From Cinnamomum chago (lineage: Eukaryota > Streptophyta > Magnoliopsida > Laurales > Lauraceae), in NCBI GenBank assembly GCA_038049695.1, contig CP142456.1, positions 22,850,501-22,914,500 on the forward strand: a DNA stretch of 64,000 nt, given 5' to 3'. Below are positions 34,457-44,250 of the stretch, piece after piece. The notes beneath the pieces are model-generated. The model saw nothing but the letters and a program-made list of their open reading frames with translations, was not told where the DNA came from and made no database searches. The translations under genes and the position numbers were made by a program. Every line of letters starts with the position of its first letter. Within the stretch, counting starts at the first letter, position 1.

Positions 34457-37400
34457 TTAAGAACTATCTTGAAGACCCATGCTTTCAGTATGTCCCTGAA
34501 AGGTCTTTGGAGGTAGTCCTTTCGTGAATATGTCTACGACCATGAAATCTGTACGTATAGACTCAATGACAAATTTCTGTAATCTAACATCTTGCTTCAG
34601 TGATAGATATTTAAGGTCCATGTGTTTGGATCCCTTAGATATCCTGTCATGCTTGGAGAAAAAGGTTGCAACATCATTGTCACAGTAAATAGTTAATGGC
34701 TTAGAGATGAAACTCAAGGCTCCAAACTGAGTGATAAAATTACGCAACCATGTTCCTTGAATTGCAGCCTCATAACATGCCACATATTCAGCCATCATGG
34801 TGGATGTGTAAAGCAACTCGGACTTCTGGCTTTTCCATGATATTGCTCCTCCACATAAGAGATACACATAGCCAAGAGTGCAAAGTCTGGTGTCAGGACA
34901 TCCAGCAAAATCTGAATCCAAATAACCAGTCACCTGTAGGTGACTTGATTTTCTGTATGTGAGCATATAATTCCTTGTTCCCTTGAGGTATCTCAGTACT
35001 TTCTTTGCAGCTTCCCAATGAGCGATTCCTGGGTTACTTTGAAATCTACCCAGCATGCCAACAGCATGACTAATGTCAGGTCTTGTACAGACCTGTGCAT
35101 ACATCAAACTTCCTACAAGAGAAGCATAAGGATATTTTTCCATTTCTTTACGTTCCAATTCGTTCTGTGGACACTGCGTAAGATCAAGCTTGTCTCCTTT
35201 ATGCAGTGGAACAGGACTAGAGGAACATGTCATCATGCCAAATCTCTCTAGAACTTTGTCAATATATGCTTGTTGAGACAATCCCAAAATACCAAGTGAC
35301 CTATCACGGAATATTTCTATTCCTATCACATAGGAAGCCTCACCCATATCTTTCATTTCAAAGTTCTTAAAGAGATAATCTTTTGTTTCATGTAACAAAC
35401 AAAGGTCGCTACTAGCCAGTAATATGTCATCAACATACAGAACCAAAAATATGAACTTGCTCCCACTGATCTTGAGGTATATGCAAGGGTCAACTATGTT
35501 TTCTTTGAAATCGAAGGCAGTAATGATTTCATGAAACTTTAGGTACCATTGCCTCGAAGCTTGCTTCAGTCCATATATTGATTTCTTAAGTTTGCAGACC
35601 ATGTCTTCCTGACCTTCAATTATGAAGCCTTCAGGTTGACGCATGTAGACTTCTTCTTCCAAGTCTCCATTAAGAAAGGCAGTTTTCACATCCATTTGAT
35701 GTAACTCGAGGTCATAATGAGCTACTAATGCCATGATAATTCTAAGAGAATCCTTCCTGGACACAGGGGAAAAAGTCTCAGTATAATCAATGCATTCTTT
35801 CTGATTAAAACCTTTGGCAACAAGTCTGGCTTTATGTCGTTCAATATTGCCTTTGCAGTCGCGTTTGGTCTTGAAGACCCATTTACAGCCAACTGGTTTG
35901 TGTCCTGGAGGCAATTGAACAACTTCCCATACTTGATTTTCATCCATAGATTTCAATTCTTCCTTCATGGCATCAATCCATTTACTAGAATTAACATCCT
36001 TAATGGCTTGTGAATAAGAAACCGGATCTTTAATTGTCCCTTCTTCAGATTCTACTTGGTAAAGCATGTAATCATCGGAAATAGCTGATCTCTTTTGTCT
36101 TTGAGACCTTCTTAATGCTGGTTCCTCTGGTGCTTCATCCATATGTTCATTGGCGACAATCTCATTATGGAGTTGTTGATCATTTATTGGATTTTCCTCA
36201 TTGTTAAAGGGTTCAACAACGGGAGGATTTCCAACATCTTTCGGAATAGAGGGTAAAGGGATAGGTACCCTGATTTCCTGAATGATCACATCTTTATGTT
36301 TATTACTCCCACTGATTTCACCATTTTCAAAGAATCTAGCATTACCGGTTTCAACAATTCTCGTACTATGGTTAGGGCAGTAAAACCTAAATCCTTTGGA
36401 CTTTTCTGGGTAACCTATAAAGTAACCACTGATAGTTTTAAGGTCCAATTTCTTTTCATGTGGATTGTAGACTCTAGCCTCAGCTGGGCAACCCCAAATT
36501 TGGAGATGTCTTAAACTAGGTTTCCATCCTTTCCACAGTTCAAAAGGTGTCTTTGGAACTGCCTTACTGGGAACCCTATTCAAGATATAAACAGCTGTGC
36601 GTAGAGCATCCATCCACAATGATATAGGTAAGTTAGCATGACTCATCATGGATCTAACCATTTCCATGTATGTACGATTTCGCCTTTCAGCTACACCATT
36701 CTGCCATGGAGAACCAGGCGTTGTGTATTGGGCAACAATTCCAAGTTTTTGGAGGAGTTTTGCAAAAGGTCCAGGATGCTGTCCTGTTTCATCATACCTA
36801 CCATAAAACTCACCACCTCTATCTGACCTTATGATTTTCACTTTTCTATCTAGTTGCCTTTCGACTTCAGTAATGAATACTTGTACAGCATCCACAGACT
36901 GAGATTTGTCATGCAACAAGTATAGGTAACAGTAACGTGAGTAATCATCAATAAAGGTAATGAAGTATTTTTCTCCCCCAAAGGTTGGAACATCAAAAGG
37001 TCCGCAAATGTCTGTATGAATTATTTCAAGAAGCTGAGTACTTCTTGTGGCTCCTTTCTTTGTGTGTTTTGTTGTTTTGCCTTTAATACAATCCACACAT
37101 ACTGTAATATTAGTAAAATCTAGATCCGGAAGGACACCATCTTTTACTAATCGTTTGATTCTTTCACTGGATATGTGACCCAGTCTTTTATGCCACAAGA
37201 TATAAGAGTCGTTTTTAGATGACTTTCGTTTTGTTTCCTTAGAATGCAGGGTAAGATTAGTTTCAGTAAATGAACTATTAAGATGTAACTTGTATAGCCT
37301 GTCAATCAATATTCCAGAACCAATGCGACTAGAATTTTTAAATAAACTGAAATTACCATTTCCTACTTCAAACGAATAACCAACTTTATCAAGTGCGCTT

Positions 37401-38404
37401 ACAGAAACCAAATTACGAGAAATAGACGGAACATAAAGAGTTTGACATAAGTCTAACTGATAACCGCTATCTAAAACAAGACGAAAAGTGCCAATAGCTT
37501 CAACTGGAGCTTTGTCTTTGTTCCCCATAAAAAGGAAGTTCTCACTTGGGTTTATGGTTTGGATCGTAAGGAATCCCTGCATTGAATTGGAAACATGAAC
37601 ATTAGCACCAGTGTCAATCCACCAAGTACCAGAAGAAACATAAGTAAGATTTGATTCGAAATAACTTACGAAACCCATAGGGTTACCTTTCTTTTCGAAC
37701 CATTCTTTACGTTTAATGCAGTCTGCCTGAAAATGTCCAGGTTTCTTGCAAAATCTGCATACGTCTTCCTTCTTTTTCTTCTTGGGGTTTTGACTAGCCT
37801 CATTAGGTCTGGGTGGTGCCCTTTTCTGGCCTGATTTATTCTTTTTCCCAGCTTTATGTCCAGCTCCTTGAATGAGATGAGCTACTTTAATACCTTGTTG
37901 ATTCAGCCTGGCCTCCTCTTGAACCAGTTTATTAGCCAATTCATTCACTGTCCACTTGTCCGTAATAGTGTTGTAGTGAATTTGGAAAGGCCCGTACTGA
38001 GGAGGTAAACTATTTAGGATAAATTGGACGAGAAAAGCCTCATCCACTGATAATCCCAAATTCTTGAGTTTAGCAGCAAGGTTGGTCATCTCAATGACAT
38101 GCTCATGCATTGAGCGAGTGCCATCAAACTTCATGGTTGTAAGATCTGCCATTAGTTTCCCAGCAAGGGATTTGTCTGCAGTCTTAAACCTATCTTCAAT
38201 GGCCTTCATATAGTCCTTAGCATTCTCAAGTGTGGGAAGTGATGTTTTGATGTTGGTGGCAATAGTCATTCGCATAAACATGGTGCTTAGTCTGTCAGAC
38301 CTCTCCCAAGTATTAAAGAGGGCCTTTTCGTCAGGGGTACTTTTTTCAGTGAGTGAAGCTGGCTTATCTTTAAGAAGAGCCATATCCAGTTCGAGTACCC
38401 CCAA
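34457..38404 (-). CDS. Copia gag-pol polyprotein
   Basis: The frame is 1315 residues without a stop. Order: gag helical domain (about 1-190); basic stretch and zinc knuckle [14 protein letters not shown] (about 217-230); aspartic protease [13 protein letters not shown] (about 260-272); gag-pre-integrase ([15 protein letters not shown], about 400); integrase core with [33 protein letters not shown] and [13 protein letters not shown] (about 465-590); reverse transcriptase ([42 protein letters not shown]; about 860-1100); RNase H with YLDSDFAGC and [14 protein letters not shown] (about 1165-1290). All catalytic boxes look normal by eye. The listed start is a TTG. The same frame, with [15 protein letters not shown], is open further upstream to about 38505, so the natural gag start is not certain. 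Confidence 0.88.
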   Translation of the reverse strand: MGVLELDMALLKDKPASLTEKSTPDEKALFNTWERSDRLSTMFMRMTIATNIKTSLPTLENAKDYMKAIEDRFKTADKSLAGKLMADLTTMKFDGTRSMHEHVIEMTNLAAKLKNLGLSVDEAFLVQFILNSLPPQYGPFQIHYNTITDKWTVNELANKLVQEEARLNQQGIKVAHLIQGAGHKAGKKNKSGQKRAPPRPNEASQNPKKKKKEDVCRFCKKPGHFQADCIKRKEWFEKKGNPMGFVSYFESNLTYVSSGTWWIDTGANVHVSNSMQGFLTIQTINPSENFLFMGNKDKAPVEAIGTFRLVLDSGYQLDLCQTLYVPSISRNLVSVSALDKVGYSFEVGNGNFSLFKNSSRIGSGILIDRLYKLHLNSSFTETNLTLHSKETKRKSSKNDSYILWHKRLGHISSERIKRLVKDGVLPDLDFTNITVCVDCIKGKTTKHTKKGATRSTQLLEIIHTDICGPFDVPTFGGEKYFITFIDDYSRYCYLYLLHDKSQSVDAVQVFITEVERQLDRKVKIIRSDRGGEFYGRYDETGQHPGPFAKLLQKLGIVAQYTTPGSPWQNGVAERRNRTYMEMVRSMMSHANLPISLWMDALRTAVYILNRVPSKAVPKTPFELWKGWKPSLRHLQIWGCPAEARVYNPHEKKLDLKTISGYFIGYPEKSKGFRFYCPNHSTRIVETGNARFFENGEISGSNKHKDVIIQEIRVPIPLPSIPKDVGNPPVVEPFNNEENPINDQQLHNEIVANEHMDEAPEEPALRRSQRQKRSAISDDYMLYQVESEEGTIKDPVSYSQAIKDVNSSKWIDAMKEELKSMDENQVWEVVQLPPGHKPVGCKWVFKTKRDCKGNIERHKARLVAKGFNQKECIDYTETFSPVSRKDSLRIIMALVAHYDLELHQMDVKTAFLNGDLEEEVYMRQPEGFIIEGQEDMVCKLKKSIYGLKQASRQWYLKFHEIITAFDFKENIVDPCIYLKISGSKFIFLVLYVDDILLASSDLCLLHETKDYLFKNFEMKDMGEASYVIGIEIFRDRSLGILGLSQQAYIDKVLERFGMMTCSSSPVPLHKGDKLDLTQCPQNELERKEMEKYPYASLVGSLMYAQVCTRPDISHAVGMLGRFQSNPGIAHWEAAKKVLRYLKGTRNYMLTYRKSSHLQVTGYLDSDFAGCPDTRLCTLGYVYLLCGGAISWKSQKSELLYTSTMMAEYVACYEAAIQGTWLRNFITQFGALSFISKPLTIYCDNDVATFFSKHDRISKGSKHMDLKYLSLKQDVRLQKFVIESIRTDFMVVDIFTKGLPPKTFQGHTESMGLQDSS

Positions 38405-38504
38405 TGTGAACTCAACTTGCTCTTTCCATTCTGAAAAGTTGGTTCCATTGAGCTTAGTGACAGAGGTAGCATGCGAATTCAGATTAATGGGTACAACAAC
38501 TGTA

Positions 38505-39677
38505 ATAGAGAAACAACAATAAGGCTTTAATTAAAATAAGACAACACATGCATAAGATATGAATATATACGACATAAAATTTAGGTGCTCCTGTGGGTAG
38601 TCACCATAATTTCTACACATTATACCATCTAGGGTCGTCATATTCAAGGTGGTGCTGATGAGTGATGTTACTCTTAATTATGAACAAACACTCCTTAATT
38701 ATTATTCAAACGTATGAATATAATCCGCCTGTGGACGATTAATTGTTTCATGCGCTTGAACAATATATAATGTAAACATCACGATGGTACTATTAGGGCC
38801 AAATTTCAGTGTATAATTGTTAGGGTCACTGTGGTGAGATCTAACCATAAGCATACAACTTTGGTGATCAAAATTATCTTAATAGGAACATAAACATTAT
38901 ATGTTTTATGGGCTCAACCCAAGCTCGACCCAAACTGTATGCAGACTAAAACCCAAACCCCAACGTTTCATATACTTGGGCCGAGCACGGGTTCAAGTGT
39001 GATTTGGCCCTCCAAGTTTAATTTCAATAGTGTGTATACCATGTAATGTGAAATATAATACACACCCACATGGACACGTATGTACACAGATTCATAGGTT
39101 GTAGATAAATCAGGTACCCTGGTTGACCAGCCTCATATTGAATATGGAAACTAAACCGAATTCAGTGGCAAGAAAATCAAATGCTTTACAATGTGATCAG
39201 CTAATTGTGGGGCCCATTCCAGTGAATCTGTTTGGGCAGCAACATTAGAGATAGCACAAATTCGAGTGTTTTAATTTAAGGTGGGCCACGTATCAACCAG
39301 AAGGATTTCACACCGTTCGCTCCTTGTTGAAGTTCAAGGCTACATCATGGGCCCTGAACTTTGTGGTCCGCAGAGAGTGAGAAATATGTTCGCCTAGGCT
39401 GAAAAATTCTTTCCTTCCCAAGACCCATCCAATGGGGACAATGTTCCTAGGAGACAAAATTTAGCAACAAGCCAGCAAGCAGTACTTAACTTACAGATGG
39501 GTCATCTGCGAAGCCCAATAAACCGGTAACAATAAATGATTCAGGCCAGAATACGCAGGAATTTTGCATCATCATCTGAAATTTTTTTTTTTTTTTTCAA
39601 CTTACGCAGGAATTTTATGCATCATAATAATAATAATGAATCAAAACTTAATTAATGGACGATCATGTGTTCTAAAA
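38505..39677 (-). other. Long untranslated leader of the copia element
   Basis: About 1.2 kb separate the primer site from gag, with no coding frame of note. This is long for a copia leader and may include an older insertion. A short duplication (ACGCAGGAATTTT at about 39550 and 39604) and a T-run near 39582-39598 lie within it. Confidence 0.6.
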
Positions 39678-39693
39678 CCATGCTCTGATACCA
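39678..39693 (-). other. Primer binding site, tRNA-iMet type
   Basis: TGGTATCAGAGCATGG on the minus strand, two bases inside the LTR edge. Confidence 0.85.
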
Positions 39694-39695
39694 CA

Positions 39696-40171
39696 TGTTA
39701 GATCATCATTAACATGAACCCTAAGATCGTGAACAACATGATAATCACAGGTAAGATTTAATCTTAAATAAGTTGAAGAATACCTCCAGACATCCTGATG
39801 CAGAGAGCTTTCCGATCCTGCTGTCTGGCACTGTTGTTGAGATCCGTCGAAGAAGAGGCTGGGTGAATGGTTTCGGTTTCTCTCTCCTTGCCTATAAACC
39901 TTAATGTGTTGATTTTGTGTGTAGCCTTTGTGATGGACCAAAGGCTTTATTTATAGGTGGAGAGAGGACCAAATTTCCAATTAGGTTTACTTTAGATTTA
40001 ATCTCAACCGTCCATCAAGGTAGAGAATATTAAGGAAACTATCTCATTAGAAAACCTTTTGAGAAATTATAGCATATGTATCCTATGAAAACGGAATTCC
40101 TATTATGACCATACTTCTAGAAAGGAAAGGACTTGTGGTCCAAGTAATGGGCCTAAATTAATTTCCTTACA
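39696..40171 (-). repeat. 5' LTR of the open copia element
   Basis: 476 bp, TG...CA. On the minus strand a TATA-like CTATAAATAAAG (39945-39956) stands in the middle, followed by a pyrimidine/purine-rich leader. No second copy exists in the window. Confidence 0.82.
39945..39956 (-). promoter_or_regulatory. TATA box in the copia LTR
   Basis: CTATAAATAAAG on the minus strand, about 250 bp before the LTR edge that faces gag. Confidence 0.5.
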
Positions 40172-40293
40172 GGAAGCTCTCAAATCTCTTGGAGGTGATA
40201 TTTTTTAGCAAAACCTTGTTCATGTTGGGATTTTTAATCTTGATTTCACTATCCTTTTAAGATAAAATATTGACATTTCTAATGCTTAACCAG

Positions 40294-40436
40294 GTTTGGC
40301 TGGACTGCAAGTGGGATATGGAGCATTTCCACTTAGCATTATTGAGTACCTTTGGTGAGCAAAGCAACCATACAATGTTTCTGTGGCTGCAGAATTTGCT
40401 CCATGTGCAGCATTGCAGAATCCTGATTATTTAGAG
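40294..40436 (+). pseudogene. HISN6: HISN6 pseudogene exon (GLxVGYG region)
   Basis: Acceptor AACCAG/GT and donor GAG/GTATAA bound the exon. It reads LAGLQVGYGAFPLSIIEYLW, a stop at 40356-40358 where orthologues have arginine (CGA to TGA), then AKQPYNVSVAAEF and ALQNPDYLE. In the live enzyme this exon follows the PLP lysine and shapes the cofactor pocket. Confidence 0.9.
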
Positions 40437-40599
40437 GTATAACCTGCTGAAAAAATTCTTCTAGGCAACTCCTTTACACTGTACTATTGTGAAACTCCTT
40501 CCCATTGAATGCATGGAAGATAGAGTCATCCATCTACACCTTTCACTGAGTACAATCCTCAAAATGACATCAATATCATGGGCCAAATATCAGTTCAAT

Positions 40600-40870
40600 A
40601 GCCTGCAAAAAATAGTTGATCATCGCAATCTTTATAAGTATAGGTCTATCTATTGATCCTCATATTCCTATGAGAATCTTGTAAACCGTGTGACACAAAC
40701 AACTCGGCCTGAATTGATCGAGTTTCCTGGCTCCTTCCACCTTGGGAATTAGGACAATTAATGTCGTGTTGATTTCCCTAAGCATCCTTCCTTAAATAAA
40801 AAAAATCCTTCACAGCTGCATGGACAGCCCACCACCTCCCAAAACTTATGGAAAAAGTACCTTGGTTTGG
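40600..40870 (-). mobile_element. L1-type LINE fragment (RT start)
   Basis: The minus strand reads REINTTLIVLIPKVEGARKL, then DQFRPSCLCHTVYKIL, the first RT boxes of plant L1-like elements (NxTxIxLIPK...FRPISLCNxxYKI). The piece is short and frame-broken, and lies in an intron of the aminotransferase pseudogene in the opposite direction. Confidence 0.75.
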
Positions 40871-41189
40871 AATGTCCGTCTCTCTTGTGCATCACTGCCA
40901 TGTGATAATCCTATACAACTCTTTTTTTTTTTTTTGTGTGGAGGGTAGGATAGTGTGAGCTGCTCTTTTTTTTTTCTAGGCGGGCTACGAAGTATTGGTT
41001 GGGTTGGATATATGATCCGGATCAGTGATTATCTGCCACTTATATGGCTTGTGAGAATTTGCATATGAGTGTTCTGTTTTTTAATGTATCATTTACATAC
41101 TTATTATTGCACACTTATGAATGCTCGTGTCAGATTAGTATCTCTGACACATCATTTTGTCAACCAATATGTTTCTTTAATCTTCACAG

Positions 41190-41324
41190 ATGGTGAAAAA
41201 TGCATTGGTGCAAGAAGGGGAGAGGCGTTGTGAGTTTTTGAAGGAATTGCCATTTCTAAAGCCATACCCAAGCTATTCCAATTTCATTCTTTGTGAAGTC
41301 ACATCCGTTATGGATGCTAAGAAG
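41190..41324 (+). pseudogene. HISN6: HISN6 pseudogene exon (PSYSNFILCEV region)
   Basis: Acceptor TTCACAG/A and donor AAG/GTAAGC. It reads MVKNALVQEGERRCEFLKEL, PFLKPYPSYSNFILCEVTS and MDAKK without a stop. This is the best preserved exon, matching the C-terminal small domain of the plant enzyme. Confidence 0.92.
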
Positions 41325-41498
41325 GTAAGCCCCCTTTCTGGAAACACTGGTTTTAGTTTCTCTCTCTCTCTCAAATGAAGTCTTAGATGATTTTCTTCTC
41401 TTTCTTGTCATGAATTATAAAGCTTGCAAATGTTATGTTTTTTTTGTGGAAACTTGGTTGGTCCTTGTGAGGTTGCACATGCTCTAATGGGCTCTCTT

Positions 41499-41909
41499 TG
41501 ATACGTACCCTTTTACATAATAAAATAAAAGTAAAACAGAAAATAAGGATGGGAAAAAAAGAGTCCACTTGGAGGGGGACAGAGACCTCCTAAGGTTCAA
41601 TTCGAGGAGAACCACAACTCCTAAGACGAGCAAAGCCTTGTTCCTTTAAAACCGTACTTCATTCATATATTCAACCATATGACATCTACAAATATTTATA
41701 GATATTTCATAACTGTTAAAACTACTGCAATCCTAAAATAACTTTACCACTAGACCACTACTCCACTAACCCACTATCTCTCCACTCTTCCACATACATA
41801 AAGCATATTTACATACATACGATCTGTACAACACTATCATAAATAAAACATTCTAATAAAATATTAAATACTGACAAAAGACTATTAATTATCTAATAGG
41901 TACATATCA
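41499..41909. mobile_element. Solo LTR with perfect 5-bp duplication
   Basis: TGATACGTACCC at the left and GGTACATATCA at the right are flanked by CTCTT on both sides (41494-41498 and 41910-41914). The first about 120 bp resemble the LTRs of the element at 44251-46664, and the rest diverges. No interior is present. Confidence 0.8.
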
Positions 41910-42281
41910 CTCTTACAGAAGATTGAGCTGTCAGGAAGTTGCGCCCTTTCATGTAATATGCTCGGGACCAAAAATCATGTCAAGCCATACATTGGCTGGC
42001 CACTGTATGAAATGGATGGTTGGAAGAAAACTTGGCCAGCAGTCCATGTTCAATACTGTATATGCAGAATGAGTTTGATGAAAACAACAGTGGCTAACTT
42101 CTTGGCCAGATGATCTAACATAGTGTAGGATGCATAACTTGGATGTGGTATGTGTGGCTGTGCGGAAGGGGTGTGCTACAATGATCATGATATTAGCGAA
42201 TCTTGTATAAAAATGTGTAGTTGTTAAGTTCTATTATGATTGAAAAATGAGTTCTTTGATTTTTATCATATTAAATCACAG

Positions 42282-42461
42282 GACCACCTTGCCTAAATGG
42301 GGGTGATGATTCGACACTAGAATAACAACGAATTGAAGGGCTATCTCCAGATCTGTGTTGGGAAGCCTGAACACACAGATATCCTAATGGACTGCCTCAG
42401 GCGCCACGGCTTGACCCCCTTCCAATTGAAGAATCATTTACTTTCGCTGTTTTACATTTAG
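42282..42461 (+). pseudogene. HISN6: HISN6 pseudogene, last exon
   Basis: The acceptor is AATCACAG/GAC. It reads DHLA, stop (42294-42296), MGVMIRH, stop (42318-42320), then NELKGYL and GKPEHTDILMDCLRR. Orthologues read LAKMGVMIRHYNNKELKGY here, so both stops replace ordinary codons. The frame then runs past the usual C-terminus to a stop at 42459-42461. Confidence 0.88.
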
Positions 42462-44250
42462 AAATATGGCATCAGTCTTCACCTCGAGCTTCAGGATTAA
42501 AATGCATTCCGCATGAAAGGTACTCTGGTCCTTGTATTTTTATAGCTACGGGCATTTGTTGAAGATGGTTTCTCATCTTTCTGAAGCCATGGCCTTTGGG
42601 AGTGGGGACCCATTCATTTATTGAACTAAAATTATGTGTATCATTGTAGTCCATATCCGCTACAGCATTGGGATCATTATAGCTGATTCAATCTTGTTGT
42701 AGGACTACCTCATTCACCTAGATTGTGGTTGAAGATCGTCCAGCTTGTGCAAACAGATTACATCTTATGTGAGTTTTTTTCCCAGGGGGCTCCCGCATAG
42801 TACTCTTGCGGGATTTTAAACGAAAGCCTCAGTGACATCTGTCCCTGAATGGCTTGGATTCAAAATCCTGCAGAGGTGCTATGCAGGAGTCTTGTAGGTG
42901 AAAAAGCACTATACTACATAGTGTAGCTGAAAAAAGGAGTTGGGGAAGAAAGATTGTCTTTTGCTCTGTCCCATTCCTCTACCGTAGGTCTCTCCAGAAT
43001 AATCATTGCCTCTATCAACATTACGGAAAGGCACCGATATCTCAAGTCTCCTCATCCACTTCTCCCATTCCAATATTGATTTCACCTCTTCGTTGCCAAA
43101 ACTCTTAACCCTGAAAGCAAAGCTACCCTTCTCTCCTATAGGAATACATTTACTCTACCTGCAGAGGTATCAATTTCATCCTTTGTTCAATCTTCTTCGT
43201 TACCATGTCCAAAACCAGGAAATGAAAGTGCCAAGCCAAATCTGAAATCGATTTCCAACCCGTACCCGCCATGGAGGAAGAGGAAGAAGATGAAAACTCA
43301 CAGCCGAATCTGAGATGACTTGGATTCAGCCTACTTTTAAAACGCTGGATTTAACTGAGTGTATGAACTCTGCAAAATGAACGTGGGAACTTCAGATCAG
43401 AAACCACCCTTGAATCCCAAATTACAGACTGAATCAAATAATGGCAGATGGGATTGTTGAAAAAAAATAAAAAAATGCGAATCATAGAGAAGCTACTGTT
43501 CCTCTCATAAGCAAGCACTATGAATCATTTAATTGGATTATTGCTAATTTGTTATAATAAAAACCAGATCTGATGCACGAAGGACACTTACTTTATTAGT
43601 TTGCCATTATTGTAAGCAGAGGGTAGTCGCCTAAAAATACACGTGACATTTTATATAACAATTTTCGCACAAGTCAACATGTTAGAAAGGTTAGATTACA
43701 GTGACAATTGTTAATCATTCACATTATGACATGATATGTTATGAGGTTAGATGAACAGATTTTTGTCATTTAGTTGTGGCAGGAGAGACAAGAGGCTCAC
43801 AACCGCTCATAAAGGGGTTAAAAGGAAAAAGAAAAGAGTCTTTAGGTTCATTTCCAGGTTCCTTCTGGTGGTAGTGGATGAACTCTCGATTTCCTGGTTG
43901 TTTCTTCTTGTGTTTGTTCTATCAGTTTTGCATCTCAAATTCGTATCTAAACCACTAACAACTTATTTAAGAACTTGAAAAAAAATATGATGCTGGGAAA
44001 CATATTGATGTGTACTCATAAACATTGGTTTTGACTTGGATCTGATTATGAATTGTTGGGTCAGGACTATCCAATCCATAATTGACCCATTTATTCCTGG
44101 TTGTGGTTTTCTTAAACTGAAACTGATCTTATATCTAATTAGGTCAAGCTGAACCTGAAATTTCAGGGTCCAATTTGGGGTCAGGTTAGGTCACATCAAG
44201 AACTGTGACCCCTCATTTAAGGGATAGGAGGAAACCATGCAGACAGAAGC
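42462..44250. other. Sequence downstream of the pseudogene, no named gene
   Basis: One stretch on the minus strand looks coding-like (42965-43275, listed separately). A 75-codon frame at 43751-43978 has one hydrophobic stretch but nothing else to support it. Otherwise unassigned. Confidence 0.5.
42965..43275 (-). other. Unidentified coding-like stretch
   Basis: On the minus strand ATG at 43272 opens MAGTGWKSISDLAWHFHF and runs about 40 codons. In a shifted frame IPIGEKGSFAFRVKSFGNEE and SILEWEKWMRRLEISVPF continue to about 42965. The amino-acid composition looks like real protein, with balanced charge and no low complexity. I do not recognise the family. It could be a decayed LINE ORF1-like or host gene piece. 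Confidence 0.35.

Larger units (their letters stand above)
34196..40171 (-). mobile_element. Ty1-copia element, long open gag-pol, one LTR visible
   Basis: One LTR (39696-40171, TGTTAGATC...TTCCTTACA) with a tRNA-iMet-type primer site beside it (39678-39693) leads on the minus strand into a long leader and one open gag-pol frame (38404-34457). About 260 bp of 3' untranslated sequence follow. I do not see a second LTR at the left. Instead, AGGAAGCTCTCAAAT occurs at 34181-34195, before the left edge, and again at 40171-40185, after the right edge. The coding region looks whole while the ends do not. Confidence 0.85.
19076..42461 (+). pseudogene. HISN6: Histidinol-phosphate aminotransferase pseudogene (HISN6 type)
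   Basis: Four separated exons with GT/AG borders encode parts of the plastid enzyme that converts imidazole-acetol phosphate to histidinol phosphate (histidine pathway, pyridoxal-phosphate enzyme). They lie at 19076-19345, 40294-40436, 41190-41324 and 42282-42461. The order and content follow the plant protein: TGESFILPHLRKLSP; LAGLQVGYGAFPLSIIEYLW; PFLKPYPSYSNFILCEVTS; GKPEHTDILMDCLRR. Roughly 200 central residues, including the PLP-binding SFSKRAG lysine, are not visible between 19346 and 40293, which now holds about 21 kb of mobile DNA. One frame break in the first exon, one stop in the second and two stops in the last show that it is dead. A working copy must exist elsewhere if the plant makes its own histidine (inference). 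Confidence 0.85.

Noticed and set aside
19346-40293. Central HISN6 exons (DANENPYG, SPNNPDG and SFSKRAG boxes)
   Set aside because: I looked for these motifs in the non-repeat parts of the intron and did not find them. They may be lost or too decayed to read by eye.
43751-43978. Small membrane protein gene of 75 codons
   Set aside because: It has one hydrophobic stretch but no homology that I recognise, no splice context and no neighbours that support it.
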